DNA of 64,000 nt from Candidatus Aquicultor sp. (lineage in GTDB: Bacteria > Actinomycetota > Aquicultoria > Aquicultorales > Aquicultoraceae), in NCBI GenBank assembly GCA_036504445.1, contig DASXVE010000025.1, positions 124,001 to 188,000 of the forward strand, read 5' to 3'. Position numbers and translations under genes: made by a program. The notes under the pieces were generated by a model. The model had not been told where the DNA came from. It did not search any database and saw nothing but the letters and a program-made list of their open reading frames with translations. Below are positions 43,876 through 53,985 of the stretch, in pieces. The first letter of the stretch is position 1. Each line of letters begins with the position of its first letter.

Positions 43876-45204
43876 TTACGAACTAGATCTTTCATAAATC
43901 TCGTTCAATACCACATGCGATGGTATCGAAAAATAACCAATGGGCTGTGCTGGATTGAAATTTGAATGTCTTGCTATGTTGCCTGCGCTAATGACAAGCG
44001 GTGGAGTTAAATCATCAAGAACATCAATACTGGTTGATGACATATTAGCATCACTAAGATGTAAGTACAGAGGATACTCTCCCGGTCGTATGAATATATC
44101 AGGCAATTCAATGATAATTGTTCCATTAGTGCCAATATCAACCGTATCAGATGTTACTAAATGCTGAGCTGATGTTACGATATCTCTTGTAGCGCCGGAA
44201 CGCAATCCTACATAAATAATTAAACCTTGCATCCGCTTAAAAACCTTGTAAGATATCTTAATTCGTATGGTTTCGCCCATTTGGAAACTAAACCGTTTCT
44301 GTCCCATTATGTCTTCCGCTTCGGCCGAGGTAAAGCGAACCACGCCCAGCCCACGCCTATTTAATTCATTGGAAATGTCAGTCTCAGCATCAATTTCGAT
44401 ACTGCGTAGAAGTTGATTATAAGTATTTAACACCGTATCAGTCGCGCCCTCAGAAGCTATTGATCCTTTATTTAAAAGTATGCTCTTGGGGCATAAGTTA
44501 CGTATCGCCTGCATATTATGACTTACAAAAAGGACCGTTCTACCTTCCTTGCTTACATCCTCCATTTTGCCCAAGCACTTCTTCTGAAACTGTGTATCAC
44601 CAACTGCTAGCACCTCATCAACAATCAATATCTCTGGTTCAAGGTGTGCAGCTACAGCAAACGCGAGGCGCACATACATACCGCTAGAATAACGCTTGAC
44701 TGGGGTGTCAATAAACTTTTCGACTTCAGCAAATGAGATAATCTCTTCAAATTTTTTGGTTATCTCGTGCTTGGTCATCCCAAGAATTGCACCATTAAGA
44801 TAGACATTTTCTCTACCGGTTAATTCAGGATGAAAACCCGTGCCTACTTCAAGAAGACTTGCAACTCTACCCCTAATCTTAACCATGCCCTTAGTAGGCG
44901 TCGTAACCCTGGAGAGAATCTTTAGTAAAGTAGATTTGCCAGCTCCGTTGCGGCCGATGATGCCTAAAACCTCCCCAGGTGCGACATCAAATGAGACATC
45001 GCTTAATGCCCAAAATCTTTCGTTGAAACCATCAGCTTGCTTTGAAGAATCTGCAGCATTTATATTGATTTTTGAGTTAGGATCTACTTTGCCCGTGAAT
45101 CTAGCCCACCAGCTTTGAATATCATGTGTTAGCGTACCGTGACCTATTACGCCCAGCCTATATTGCTTAAATAAATTTTCAATACTTATCGAGATATCAC
45201 TCAT
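43876..45204 (-). CDS. wzt: Polysaccharide ABC transporter ATP-binding protein with C-terminal carbohydrate domain
   Basis: 442 aa. Residues about 1-250 are the ATPase: Walker A GRNGAGKST at 84-92, the signature YSSGMYVRLAFAV, and Walker B EILIVDEVLAVGD. Residues about 270-425 form a Wzt-type beta-sandwich (PSF-like FSFQMGETIRIKISY, FIRPGEYPLYLHLSD) that recognises the finished glycan terminus. It drives export of a lipid-linked chain with the permease 28 nt upstream. The Wzt C-domain implies chain-end modification (methyl or phosphate cap), consistent with the many methyltransferases here. Confidence 0.94.
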   Translation of the reverse strand: MSDISISIENLFKQYRLGVIGHGTLTHDIQSWWARFTGKVDPNSKININAADSSKQADGFNERFWALSDVSFDVAPGEVLGIIGRNGAGKSTLLKILSRVTTPTKGMVKIRGRVASLLEVGTGFHPELTGRENVYLNGAILGMTKHEITKKFEEIISFAEVEKFIDTPVKRYSSGMYVRLAFAVAAHLEPEILIVDEVLAVGDTQFQKKCLGKMEDVSKEGRTVLFVSHNMQAIRNLCPKSILLNKGSIASEGATDTVLNTYNQLLRSIEIDAETDISNELNRRGLGVVRFTSAEAEDIMGQKRFSFQMGETIRIKISYKVFKRMQGLIIYVGLRSGATRDIVTSAQHLVTSDTVDIGTNGTIIIELPDIFIRPGEYPLYLHLSDANMSSTSIDVLDDLTPPLVISAGNIARHSNFNPAQPIGYFSIPSHVVLNEIYERSSS

Positions 45205-45231
45205 CTTAGCCCATTTCCCATGTTAAACTAG

Positions 45232-46098
45232 CTAAATTGTATCCATAAAAGATTTTTCGATACGGGTAAATAATACAAGCCCACCCACTAAGATCAATGC
45301 CGTCATTCCCAGACTCACAGCTAATTGCCAAAGTTTTATTGAACCGGCTCCAAGAAAGGCATACCGAAAGGTCTCAATAACAGCCGTCATAGGATTTAAC
45401 GCATATAGCATCTGCCACTTAACCGGTATCTGGGACAACGGATAGACAACAGGTGTCGCATACATCCAAAGCTGAACACCAAATGTTACAAGAAATGTAA
45501 GATCTCGATATTTCGTAGTTAGGGACGAAACTAGTATGCCACCACCAAGCCCAAGAGCAGCCATTTGGATTAGCAAAACAGGTGCTAGAAGTAGCCAACA
45601 GTTTGGCTTAATAGGCGCGCCTTTTAAGTAAAAGAACAGCATAAAAACCAAAAACAGGCAAAACTGAATAGCAAATGCAAAAAGATTAGTTATGACTACT
45701 GATATCGGTACGGCAAGACGCGGAAAGTATACTTTGCCGAAAATCGGAGCATTTGTCGCAAAAGTATCTGAAGTCTTAGTTAAACAAGTGGCGAAATAGT
45801 TCCAGGTAATAATTCCGGACATATAAAACAGGATTTGAGGTAAACCATCGGTTGGAATATGCGCAATATTACCAAAGACAATCGTAAAAACCACGGTTGT
45901 AAATAATGGCTGTAGCAAAAACCAGGTCGGGCCCAAAACCGTTTGCTTGTAAAGAGCAACAAAGTCACGACGTACGAATAGTAAGATCAGATCTCTGTAA
46001 TGCCATAGTTCGGCTAAGTTGATGTCAAACCACCCAGTGCGAGGTTCTATAATCGTAGTCCAATCATCAGGGCTTACCTTATGTTTTATAGCATCCAT
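45232..46098 (-). CDS. wzm: Polysaccharide ABC transporter permease
   Basis: 288 aa ABC-2 type permease. A cytoplasmic N-terminal helix (ELWHYRDLILLFVRRDFVAL) is followed by about six membrane segments and ends with VLFTRIEKSFMDTI. GPTWFLLQPLFTTVVFTIVF is the conserved first segment of Wzm/TagG/RfbA permeases. It forms the channel for the Wzt ATPase 28 nt downstream and lies 38 nt after fcl. Confidence 0.93.
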   Translation of the reverse strand: MDAIKHKVSPDDWTTIIEPRTGWFDINLAELWHYRDLILLFVRRDFVALYKQTVLGPTWFLLQPLFTTVVFTIVFGNIAHIPTDGLPQILFYMSGIITWNYFATCLTKTSDTFATNAPIFGKVYFPRLAVPISVVITNLFAFAIQFCLFLVFMLFFYLKGAPIKPNCWLLLAPVLLIQMAALGLGGGILVSSLTTKYRDLTFLVTFGVQLWMYATPVVYPLSQIPVKWQMLYALNPMTAVIETFRYAFLGAGSIKLWQLAVSLGMTALILVGGLVLFTRIEKSFMDTI

Positions 46099-46135
46099 CT
46101 TTAACCCTCATGTCTCAATATATTTAAATGACAGA

Positions 46136-47101
46136 TCATGCTATCTCAGCAGTATTATTATCGCAGCACCACCGATAAGTATCTTCAATCCCTTGGCGCA
46201 AACCAATTTTCGCCTGCCAGCCTAAGCCCTTCAGCTTACTAACGTCCAACAATTTGCGAGCCATGCCATCCGGTTTAGAACTATCAAAAACTAGTTCTCC
46301 CTTAAATCCCACTATATCTTTTATTAAAAGAGCTAGTTCCCCAATCGTTAAATCCTCACCCACGCCTATGTTAATAAGCTCGCTGTCATTGTAGTTTTGC
46401 ATTAAAAACAAACAAGCATCGGCTAAATCATCTACGTGTAAAAACTCCCGACGTGGGTTTCCTGTTCCCCACACCACCGCTGAAGGTATGCCATTTACCT
46501 TTGCCTCATGGAATCTGCGAATTAGCGTTGGCAAGACATGTGAGTTCATAAGATCAAAATTGTCGTTTGGTCCATATAGATTGGTTGGCATAACTGAGAT
46601 AAAGTTAGCTCCATATTGCCGACTATATGCCTCACACATCTTAATTCCTGCTATCTTAGCAACAGCATAGGGTTCATTGGTCGGCTCAAGAATCCCTGTT
46701 AATAGGTGTTCTTCCTTCATTGGTTGCGATGCAAATTTCGGATAAATGCAAGAACTTCCCAGGAAAAGAAGCTTTTTCACACCATATAGGTATGCGTTAT
46801 GGATTATATTTACTTGAATAGCAAGGTTACTATAGATAAACTCTGCCGGATAATGGCTATTAGCCCAAATACCACCGACTTTCGCCGCAGCTAAGAAAAC
46901 GTATTCGGGCTTCTCAATCTTAAAAAACCTCTCTACGGCAGCGCCGTCACATAAATCTAGCTCAGCGTGTGTGCGCAGAATTAGATTGCTAAAACCTTCT
47001 ATTTCAAGCTTCCGAACAATCGCTGAGCCTACGAGACCCTTGTGCCCAGCAATATATATCTTAGAACCCTTGGCTATGATGTTAGCGCCTACTTGATTCA
47101 T
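46136..47101 (-). CDS. fcl: GDP-L-fucose synthase
   Basis: 321 aa. [20 protein letters not shown] is the NADP loop. [20 protein letters not shown] and [20 protein letters not shown] give the Ser-Tyr-Lys triad with the Cys conserved in GMER enzymes. It epimerises at C3 and C5 and reduces the Gmd product to GDP-L-fucose. It is 3 nt downstream of gmd. It is the second gene of a transcription unit that begins at 48259 or so. Confidence 0.95.
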   Translation of the reverse strand: MNQVGANIIAKGSKIYIAGHKGLVGSAIVRKLEIEGFSNLILRTHAELDLCDGAAVERFFKIEKPEYVFLAAAKVGGIWANSHYPAEFIYSNLAIQVNIIHNAYLYGVKKLLFLGSSCIYPKFASQPMKEEHLLTGILEPTNEPYAVAKIAGIKMCEAYSRQYGANFISVMPTNLYGPNDNFDLMNSHVLPTLIRRFHEAKVNGIPSAVVWGTGNPRREFLHVDDLADACLFLMQNYNDSELINIGVGEDLTIGELALLIKDIVGFKGELVFDSSKPDGMARKLLDVSKLKGLGWQAKIGLRQGIEDTYRWCCDNNTAEIA

Positions 47102-47104
47102 GAG

Positions 47105-48184
47105 CTACTCCACAACCAGCGATTTTTCAGGTGATGCAGCTAGCTGTTTTCGTGCCTCTTCTAAATCGGCTTTCGCCATAATCCTAACTAGCTCATGGAA
47201 AGTAACGCCTGGCCTCCAGCCGAGTTTCCCATAGGCTTTTGAGGGATCACCGATAAGCAACTCAACTTCGGTCGGACGGAAGTAACGAGGATCAACCTCG
47301 ATTAATACTTTGCCTGTAGCACTGTCAATGCCCTTTTCGTTGACGCCGGTCCCTTGCCACTCTAGCTCTATACCAACCTCTTTAAAGGCTTCTTCACAAA
47401 ATTCCCTCACTGAATGAGTCTCGCCTGTAGCAATTACGTAATCATCGGGCTCATCTTGTTGGAGCATCAACCACATCGCCTCAACATAATCCTTCGCGTA
47501 ACCCCAGTCTCTCTTGGCATTCATGTTTCCAAGAAAAATCTTATCTTGCAGGCCAAGTTTTATGCGAGCTGCCGCCATTGTAATTTTCCTAGTCACGAAT
47601 GTCTCGCCTCGCATCGGCGATTCGTGATTAAAAAGAATGCCGTTGCTCGCGCATATTCCGTACGCCTCACGGTAATTTGTCGTTATCCAGTAGCTATAGA
47701 GTTTTGCCACCGCATACGGGCTCCTAGGATAGAACGGGGTTTTCTCCGTTTGCGGCACTTCTTGCACAAGACCGTATAGCTCACTCGTTGCAGCATTATA
47801 AAAGCGGACCTTCTCGATCATGCCAAGTATGCGTATAGCCTCAAGGAGGCGTAATGTCCCTAGCGCATCAGCGTTCGCAGTATATTCCGGTGATTCGAAG
47901 GAAACCTGGACATGGCTCTGAGCGGCCAGATGATAAATCTCATCTGGCTGAGTCTCCTGCATGAGACGAATTATATTAGTAGCATCGGTAACATCGCCGT
48001 AGTGCAAGAAGAACCTCGGGTGACCTTCATGCGGGTCCGCATAGAGGTGATCCACTCGCTGCGTATTAAATAGTGATGCACGTCGTTTGATACCATGGAC
48101 GACGTAGCCTTTGGCTAATAATGACTCGGCCAAATAGGCGCCGTCCTGGCCTGTAATGCCGGTAATAAATGCTGTTTTTGCCAT
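47105..48184 (-). CDS. gmd: GDP-mannose 4,6-dehydratase
   Basis: 359 aa. [69 protein letters not shown] and [20 protein letters not shown] are diagnostic of Gmd. It uses bound NADP to convert GDP-mannose to GDP-4-keto-6-deoxymannose for fcl. It is the first gene after the strong promoter at 48266-48294, with AGGAAAG ahead of the ATG and a leader of about 75 nt. Confidence 0.96.
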   Translation of the reverse strand: MAKTAFITGITGQDGAYLAESLLAKGYVVHGIKRRASLFNTQRVDHLYADPHEGHPRFFLHYGDVTDATNIIRLMQETQPDEIYHLAAQSHVQVSFESPEYTANADALGTLRLLEAIRILGMIEKVRFYNAATSELYGLVQEVPQTEKTPFYPRSPYAVAKLYSYWITTNYREAYGICASNGILFNHESPMRGETFVTRKITMAAARIKLGLQDKIFLGNMNAKRDWGYAKDYVEAMWLMLQQDEPDDYVIATGETHSVREFCEEAFKEVGIELEWQGTGVNEKGIDSATGKVLIEVDPRYFRPTEVELLIGDPSKAYGKLGWRPGVTFHELVRIMAKADLEEARKQLAASPEKSLVVE

Positions 48185-48265
48185 GCGTCTTTCCTTTAAT
48201 TAGATAACAAGTACAATCTACTATACTTCCGCTCCAGCGAACCAATATTCATCTTACGAACATTA

Positions 48266-48294
48266 ATTATACGAGGTCTAGGCATTAAAATCAA
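48266..48294 (-). promoter_or_regulatory. Strong sigma70-type promoter before gmd
   Basis: On the minus strand, TTGATT (48289-48294) and TATAAT (48266-48271, perfect) are separated by exactly 17 bp, in the 226-bp gap after wzx. It should start the gmd-fcl-wzm-wzt-pseB transcript, which may continue into the nonulosonate module. Confidence 0.72.
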
Positions 48295-48410
48295 ACATCA
48301 TGGGCTGTGGGAGCTTTGGTTTTCATATATAACTAGCAGACTATTTGCATTAATTACTGATCTCGAATACCGTCATACCGGTACCGCTTCAGAGCCACTG
48401 AAATCAGTTT

Positions 48411-49730
48411 TTAGCCTGCTCTCAAAGCAACCAATTTGTTGCGCCACATAGCAACAAATTCACCAAACTCACCTGGTTTGAGAATCAAGATATCAGAATA
48501 TGAAGAACCTGATGTGGCTTTAAGGTAGACAAGATTTACTACAAACATTAAGAAATAAGCCATGCTAGACGTTACTGAGGCAGCAAGCAGGCCATATCGC
48601 GGAATTAGCACTAGATTGAGAGCAATATTTACTAGAAAACCTAAAGCAGGGCTAATATACCCTATTGGCGGCATGCCTCTGGCTGCAAAATCCTGCATGT
48701 AAATCATCTCTAGAGATAGAAAGAAAATCCCCGGTAGAAGAAGTAAGAGAGAGCCCGCCGATGGGGCAAAAGCCTGGCCAAAGACAAAGACGATTACCGG
48801 TTTAATTACAATAGCCACCGCTATACATAAAAAGACCATTAAAACAACGATGTGGCGACTCACCTTTCTGGTCAGCTCGCTCGTTTCATCGGCTATAGCA
48901 GTAGCCTTAGGAAAGAGCATGGCTCCAACGGTAGCGGGAACCAACAATAACCAATCAGCAGAGCCTACTGCTAGCGAATATAAGCCGGCGGCCTTTGTTC
49001 CTAGAAAATAATTAATCAAGATCATGTCAGAGCGAATTACGAGAAAAGCGAAAAGCGCTGATAAGTAAGCTTTAAAACCATACCGCAACATGCCCCGAAA
49101 CACCGAACGATCAAATTTCAATGTAAGGTGAACCTGCTGTTTAATAAGACTGAGGAATGCCAGACAAGTCAGGATGGCAATTAGAGTTGTGAGCCCCAGC
49201 AAGGTCAAAACACCCTTCCTAAAGAAAAAGAAGAGTATAATGATGCCTCCTAATGATGCAAATTTCGCAGCTAAGTCAACAAAGTTATACTCGTATATTC
49301 GCTGCATCCCAAGGAATAGGTTCTGTAGGAACTGAGCCACAAAAGCAAACGGCAACCCTATTAAAGCGACGAGAAGAAAGAGCCGTGGAATATCCCCTAA
49401 TATCGCTTTAGGAAATATATAGCTCAGCAAAAACATCCCGAGACCGGAAGCAAGACCGATGCTCGCGCCAAATAGTATTAAAATACTTGCAATCGACGAG
49501 GTCTTTTCATTATATTTTGCTGCAAAATATACGCTGGAAGAATGAAACCCCAGGTTGCCAAGCTGCAGGACTATACCGGTTACCGTCATCAATACGGCAA
49601 ATACGCCTTTTCCTGAAGGCCCTAGATACCGAGCGACAATAATACTTGTTGGAATCGCTATAATGAAACCGATTAATTTCGCAATAAGACTTATGGACGC
49701 ACTTTTAGCTAGACGCATGCTATCTGCCAC
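48411..49730 (-). CDS. wzx: Polysaccharide flippase (Wzx/MATE-like)
   Basis: 439 aa with about 12-14 hydrophobic segments. The start SASISLIAKLIGFIIAIPTS, then RYLGPSGKGVFAVLMTV, is the polysacc_synt N-terminus of Wzx flippases, and TLKFDRSVFRGMLRYGFKAY is the conserved central block. It moves lipid-linked oligosaccharides across the membrane. A GTG start at 49730 is used. No Wzy polymerase is recognised with certainty; the membrane protein at 52765-53946 is a candidate but looks more like GT-C. Confidence 0.9.
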   Translation of the reverse strand: MADSMRLAKSASISLIAKLIGFIIAIPTSIIVARYLGPSGKGVFAVLMTVTGIVLQLGNLGFHSSSVYFAAKYNEKTSSIASILILFGASIGLASGLGMFLLSYIFPKAILGDIPRLFLLVALIGLPFAFVAQFLQNLFLGMQRIYEYNFVDLAAKFASLGGIIILFFFFRKGVLTLLGLTTLIAILTCLAFLSLIKQQVHLTLKFDRSVFRGMLRYGFKAYLSALFAFLVIRSDMILINYFLGTKAAGLYSLAVGSADWLLLVPATVGAMLFPKATAIADETSELTRKVSRHIVVLMVFLCIAVAIVIKPVIVFVFGQAFAPSAGSLLLLLPGIFFLSLEMIYMQDFAARGMPPIGYISPALGFLVNIALNLVLIPRYGLLAASVTSSMAYFLMFVVNLVYLKATSGSSYSDILILKPGEFGEFVAMWRNKLVALRAG

Positions 49731-49840
49731 TATGCGTTACATCTCCCGTTCTTAATAAATCCAGATCAAGCCGGCGACTCGCAACCGAAACTCTGGAACT
49801 CGTGGACTCAGGGGTTAAACAGAGGTCTGCAGAAGTTGGT

Positions 49841-51739
49841 CTAGGCGACATAATGTTTCATCCACAAAGCAAAATTCAACAAATACCATACCTGTGGCCC
49901 TGCCCCTTGGTCCATGAGTCGCACAACTTCAGACCAATTAAGGAAATCGGTTTGCTCGCAGAAATCTTTTAGCTCTTTTTTGGTTTGCTCGCCGAGCTTA
50001 TCGAAGAACCACTCGTAGACAGGCACGCCAAAACCCTGCTTCTTACGATCAATAAGCTCATCGGGGATAAGCCCCCGGACGGACTTTTTGAGAATATACT
50101 TTAACGTACCATTCTTTGTTTTCATGGCTTGGGGAATGCTCATCGCAAGCTCGACAAACTTATGGTCGAGAAACGGCACCCGTCCCTCAAGGCTTACGCC
50201 CATACTCATTTTATCCACACGCATCAGAAGAAGTTCAGGCAACCGCATATTTAAATCGATATAGCTCATCCAGTTTAGGTGCGATTTCTCCCAAGCTTTG
50301 TCTTCAAACCGTTGCCGAATTGGCTTCAGGGCTTCCCATGAAGTGTAACTCGAAAACTCTTTTTTTAGACGAGGTGAAAGCAATTTTTGCTTCTGGGTTT
50401 CAGTAAACGCTTCTGCCCCTCCCCAAAACACAGGTTGTCCGAGAGCTCCCCTGCGAAGCCACTCATATGGTAAAGAGTCCTCTTTGCCCCACATGTTTAA
50501 GCCTTTTAGACCTAACCTCTTTAGCGCGCGCGGTACAGGTAAATCATCATAATTTTGAAGGTCAAGTGCGGTTTTCCAACTAGGATATCCCCAGAATAGC
50601 TCATCCGACCCCTCACCCACCTGACACACGATTACGCCATTATCGCGCGCTAGTTTCGATACGTAATACACCGGCACACACACAGGATCGGCTATCGGTT
50701 CGTCCTGCAAATGTACCATCTGAGGCAAGAAATCCAGCAGATCGTCTTGGGTTAAGAGCAGTTCGTGATGATCTGCCTTTACCAATTCAGCCATCTGGCG
50801 GGCGTAATGCAATTCGTTCTGGTAACTTTGATATTCGCCCTGATAACCAATGGAGAATGTCTTAACGGGGCCGCCCTCGCCCTCGGAGAATAACGCTGCA
50901 TTCGTGCTGGAATCTATACCACCCGATAAGAAAACGCCAACGGGCACGTCACTGACTTTGCGCAGTTTTACAGCAATGCGGAGTTCTTCAAGGAGCTGTT
51001 CAGCAATCTCGTCTTCAGAAAGCTTGCCTAAAGATTTCGCATTATCCCAGACATCCCAGTAACGATGCTCCCGTATCTGGCCATCTTCGCTGATCCGCAG
51101 CCAGGTGCCGCTCGGGAGTTTCTTAATTCCATCAAAAAGCGTCTGCGGAGCTGGCGTGGTTAGAAATGAAAGATAATGATAGAACGCTTCCTCATTGACC
51201 CCGCGTTTCTGCTCCGGGTCTTCAAGCAAGGCCTTAATTTCTGACGCAAAGGTAATTCGCCCGTTGTGGATACTGTAATACACCGGCTTAATACCAATGC
51301 GATCGCGGACCAGCCAAAGTTCACGCGCTTTGGCATCCCAAAGCGCGATACCGAACATACCCCTGAACTTATGCAGGCAATCTATCCCCCACTGCTCGAA
51401 CGCATGCAGGATTACCTCGGTATCGGAGTGATCGGTTTTCCAGGTGTGCCCGCCGATTTGCTCCAGCTCAGCACGAATATCGGCATGGTTGTAGATTTCG
51501 CCATTAAACGAAATCCAGAGGGCGCCATCTTCGTTACACATAGGTTGAGTTGCGGCTTCAGATAGGTCGATAATAGAGAGCCGCCGGTGGCCTAGGCCAA
51601 TTCGGTGGTCATCCGATACCCAAACACCCGCCCCGTCCGGGCCGCGGTGCCGCATGGTATCACGCATTTTAACTATATATGGTTCGGTTATCTGAAACCC
51701 TGTATTCTTAAAAGAAAGTGCGCCGACTATTCCACACAC
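49841..51739 (-). CDS. asnB: Asparagine synthase-like glutamine amidotransferase
   Basis: 632 aa. MCGIVGAL gives the N-terminal nucleophile Cys2 of class II glutaminases. RHRGPDGAGVWVSD, LGHRRLSIIDLSEAATQPMC and SFNGEIYNHADIRAELEQIG complete that domain, and VFLSGGIDSSTNAALFSEG is the synthetase PP-loop. In glycan loci such proteins often amidate the carboxyl group of a uronic or amino-acid substituent instead of making asparagine. The wecC-type dehydrogenase at 61527 makes a uronate that could be its target. It adjoins a methyltransferase 1 nt upstream. Confidence 0.92.
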   Translation of the reverse strand: MCGIVGALSFKNTGFQITEPYIVKMRDTMRHRGPDGAGVWVSDDHRIGLGHRRLSIIDLSEAATQPMCNEDGALWISFNGEIYNHADIRAELEQIGGHTWKTDHSDTEVILHAFEQWGIDCLHKFRGMFGIALWDAKARELWLVRDRIGIKPVYYSIHNGRITFASEIKALLEDPEQKRGVNEEAFYHYLSFLTTPAPQTLFDGIKKLPSGTWLRISEDGQIREHRYWDVWDNAKSLGKLSEDEIAEQLLEELRIAVKLRKVSDVPVGVFLSGGIDSSTNAALFSEGEGGPVKTFSIGYQGEYQSYQNELHYARQMAELVKADHHELLLTQDDLLDFLPQMVHLQDEPIADPVCVPVYYVSKLARDNGVIVCQVGEGSDELFWGYPSWKTALDLQNYDDLPVPRALKRLGLKGLNMWGKEDSLPYEWLRRGALGQPVFWGGAEAFTETQKQKLLSPRLKKEFSSYTSWEALKPIRQRFEDKAWEKSHLNWMSYIDLNMRLPELLLMRVDKMSMGVSLEGRVPFLDHKFVELAMSIPQAMKTKNGTLKYILKKSVRGLIPDELIDRKKQGFGVPVYEWFFDKLGEQTKKELKDFCEQTDFLNWSEVVRLMDQGAGPQVWYLLNFALWMKHYVA

Positions 51740-52507
51740 TTATTTCTTTGCCTCCATAGTTATATACCAACCCCATTTGTCTGGAAAGAAACCGCTAACC
51801 CACCTTGGGAATTTGTTTTTATCATAAATCGTTATTACTGAATTAGCAGAAAATCCACCAAATTCTGAGAATATTTCTTTTAGTTCACGAGTAGTGTGTG
51901 CCTTTGTCCCAATACTCTCCATGTGATGCCAGATGACATCAGCAAAGCTGTGCCAAGGTTTACCTTTAAGAAGGGCATATTTAACCCATAGTTTAAATGC
52001 CAGAACAGAGTGCCTGCCATACATCATGCCGATAAAGATACCGTTACTTTTCAACACCCTTCTAATTTCTTGAACAATCAGCTCGGGCTTTTCCGAATGG
52101 TGAATGACACCCCAGGAATAAACAATGTCAAATGTGTCGTCATCGAATGGCAATCGCTCAGCATCAACTCTCTGCAATTGCGAGTGTAATCCGTATAAGG
52201 CGAGCCGGTCTCGCGTGGTCTGTATCGCAGCATCCGTTAAATCAACACCATAGCACTCGGCCCCTGCACGTGCCCATTGCAAATGGTCAGTTCCAGCTCC
52301 AACCCCAATTTCTAAGACTTTCTTACCATGATGCCGCGTAAACTGAGCAACTGCATGGATCATCGGCTCAGCTGTATAACGATGCTCTTCAATGCGCTCG
52401 AACCATGCTAACGTACCTGGTTCCACATTCCCAGTAATAGATTGGCCAGAACCGCAAGGTTCCTGTTCCCAATAGAGACGAACTTGTTCCTGAATATTGT
52501 CAACCAT
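51740..52507 (-). CDS. Class I SAM-dependent methyltransferase
   Basis: 255 aa. KVLEIGVGAGTDHLQWARAG is motif I. GVDLTDAAIQTTRDRLALYG follows, and FDIVYSWGVIHHSEKPELIV is the post-IV region. The N-terminal pattern CGSGQSITGNVEPGTLAWFE parallels the methyltransferase at 13979-14791, so the two may have diverged from a common enzyme. GAGGG lies 6 nt before the ATG, and the stop abuts asnB. Confidence 0.87.
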   Translation of the reverse strand: MVDNIQEQVRLYWEQEPCGSGQSITGNVEPGTLAWFERIEEHRYTAEPMIHAVAQFTRHHGKKVLEIGVGAGTDHLQWARAGAECYGVDLTDAAIQTTRDRLALYGLHSQLQRVDAERLPFDDDTFDIVYSWGVIHHSEKPELIVQEIRRVLKSNGIFIGMMYGRHSVLAFKLWVKYALLKGKPWHSFADVIWHHMESIGTKAHTTRELKEIFSEFGGFSANSVITIYDKNKFPRWVSGFFPDKWGWYITMEAKK

Positions 52508-52539
52508 TCCTACCCTCGATTTATTGATGCAAGAAAGAT

Positions 52540-52740
52540 CTACTGCGTAAAATATATATGACCTAAACTGCAGTCGCTGGCATCAAGGTTATCAGTCGTG
52601 TTGTTGAACATGCACCAAAGCTGTAATCCTTTTTGCATATCATGGCTGAGGAAATCAATTAGCCTTGAATCTAAGTGCCATAACACATGCTCTCTTGGCA
52701 TTCTAAAATGTTGATCCTGTGTAACAGTATTTTGAGACAT
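52540..52740 (-). CDS. Small hypothetical protein
   Basis: 66 aa, soluble, with no recognised domain; it contains EHVLWHLDSRLIDFLSHDMQ and ends CSLGHIYFTQ. It fills most of the 257-bp gap between the membrane protein and the methyltransferase, on the same strand as both. AAAGG lies 4 nt before its ATG. It may be a real small protein or the remnant of a larger gene; nothing upstream continues the frame. Confidence 0.4.
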   Translation of the reverse strand: MSQNTVTQDQHFRMPREHVLWHLDSRLIDFLSHDMQKGLQLWCMFNNTTDNLDASDCSLGHIYFTQ

Positions 52741-52764
52741 GTTGCCTTTAAAAACAAATAAAAT

Positions 52765-53946
52765 CTATGTTGCAAGTTTTGCCATATTCCTCAAATTAGC
52801 TAATAGCCTCATAATATCATGGTAGAGGCCATTCTCCATAGCATAATTGATGCTCATAATGCTATAAAGCATTGCTAGTGCAATAAATCCTGAAACATAA
52901 CCAGGAATCGGCACTACTAATAACCCGGAAATTGAGCTGAAGGCTAGCCCAACCCAAAAAGCTAGCTCCAGAGAGCAGCGCTTGCGATATATTGCTGCAG
53001 CAAGCAATCCTAAATTTGCAAATATTAATAAATAGCCCTGCATAACGCCTAGCTTAGCAAGTACCGTCTTTATTATAAAGGTTGGATGATTCATCGCAAG
53101 ACTAACGACTTCCTTCCGCAAGATTGCTTCGTATTCAGGCGAGAGGTAGGCTACACTGGCTGAGATCGATTTTACTTTGGCAAACGCTACTTCATCTTTA
53201 TAGCGAATGTCGTATTCATTATTTAAGAAACCTAGCCCAATATAAATGGAATGCCAGATAACATGTTGCCTCGGTGCACAATTATTTGTTGCTACGGTAC
53301 GCAAATAATCATCTCTATGATTAAGCAGCAAGCTAAAAAAGGCTGAAGGGATCAAGGTTCCGATAATAAGCATACTTAAAAGAATTAACTTTACCCTGCG
53401 CGGAACCCTCATGTAAAAAGCTAGCAGTATTAAAAGAAAGATCATCACAGTGGTGCCTGCGTTGCTCCGCATGGCATTAGCAATACCGATTATAGAACCC
53501 GCAAAAAAGAGAGTTACCAATAAAGACCAACATAGTTTGTTTTGTTGGATAAAATACAGGCAAATCGGAACCACTGAGAGTATTGCAAACGGGGCAGCCA
53601 CGTAAACATCTGAGAGCTTCAACATGGTAAACGCCAAAACTGATACACCTAGCAGGCTAACAATTATGCTTGCGGGCCGTTTAAATAAAAGGAATAAACC
53701 TACGAGAGCAAGCACCACTGAAATTAACGTAAGGCCAATGATAAATATATCAAAACTTCTATCAATAGGCATATTGAAAACCTGTGCAATTTTCGGCACA
53801 AAATAGTAAATACCTACGTCATCACCAAACGCTGGGGGATGCAGGCTGTGCCCGTCGTAAGCGATAAGCGACATTCCCGTTTTCTTGTAGCCCGCTAGTG
53901 TTTCAAGCAAAGCTTGATATCTCGTAGGCATTATATCGACCAGCAA
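52765..53946 (-). CDS. Multi-spanning membrane protein (GT-C-like glycosyltransferase or polymerase)
   Basis: 393 aa, about 9-10 membrane segments from residue 65 on. A periplasm-facing first loop has LHPPAFGDDVGIYYFVPKIA, where the paired Asp resembles the acidic motif of GT-C enzymes that use polyprenyl-phosphate sugars. The GT2 gene at 54875 (a polyprenyl-phosphate sugar synthase type) would supply such a donor. The TTG start at 53946 has GGAGG 9 nt upstream, whereas the next ATG is 15 nt further in. An O-antigen polymerase (Wzy) is the alternative. Confidence 0.7.
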   Translation of the reverse strand: MLVDIMPTRYQALLETLAGYKKTGMSLIAYDGHSLHPPAFGDDVGIYYFVPKIAQVFNMPIDRSFDIFIIGLTLISVVLALVGLFLLFKRPASIIVSLLGVSVLAFTMLKLSDVYVAAPFAILSVVPICLYFIQQNKLCWSLLVTLFFAGSIIGIANAMRSNAGTTVMIFLLILLAFYMRVPRRVKLILLSMLIIGTLIPSAFFSLLLNHRDDYLRTVATNNCAPRQHVIWHSIYIGLGFLNNEYDIRYKDEVAFAKVKSISASVAYLSPEYEAILRKEVVSLAMNHPTFIIKTVLAKLGVMQGYLLIFANLGLLAAAIYRKRCSLELAFWVGLAFSSISGLLVVPIPGYVSGFIALAMLYSIMSINYAMENGLYHDIMRLLANLRNMAKLAT

Positions 53947-53985
53947 TATAGAGAACCTCCACCGTAACGAATGCTTAGCTGACCT

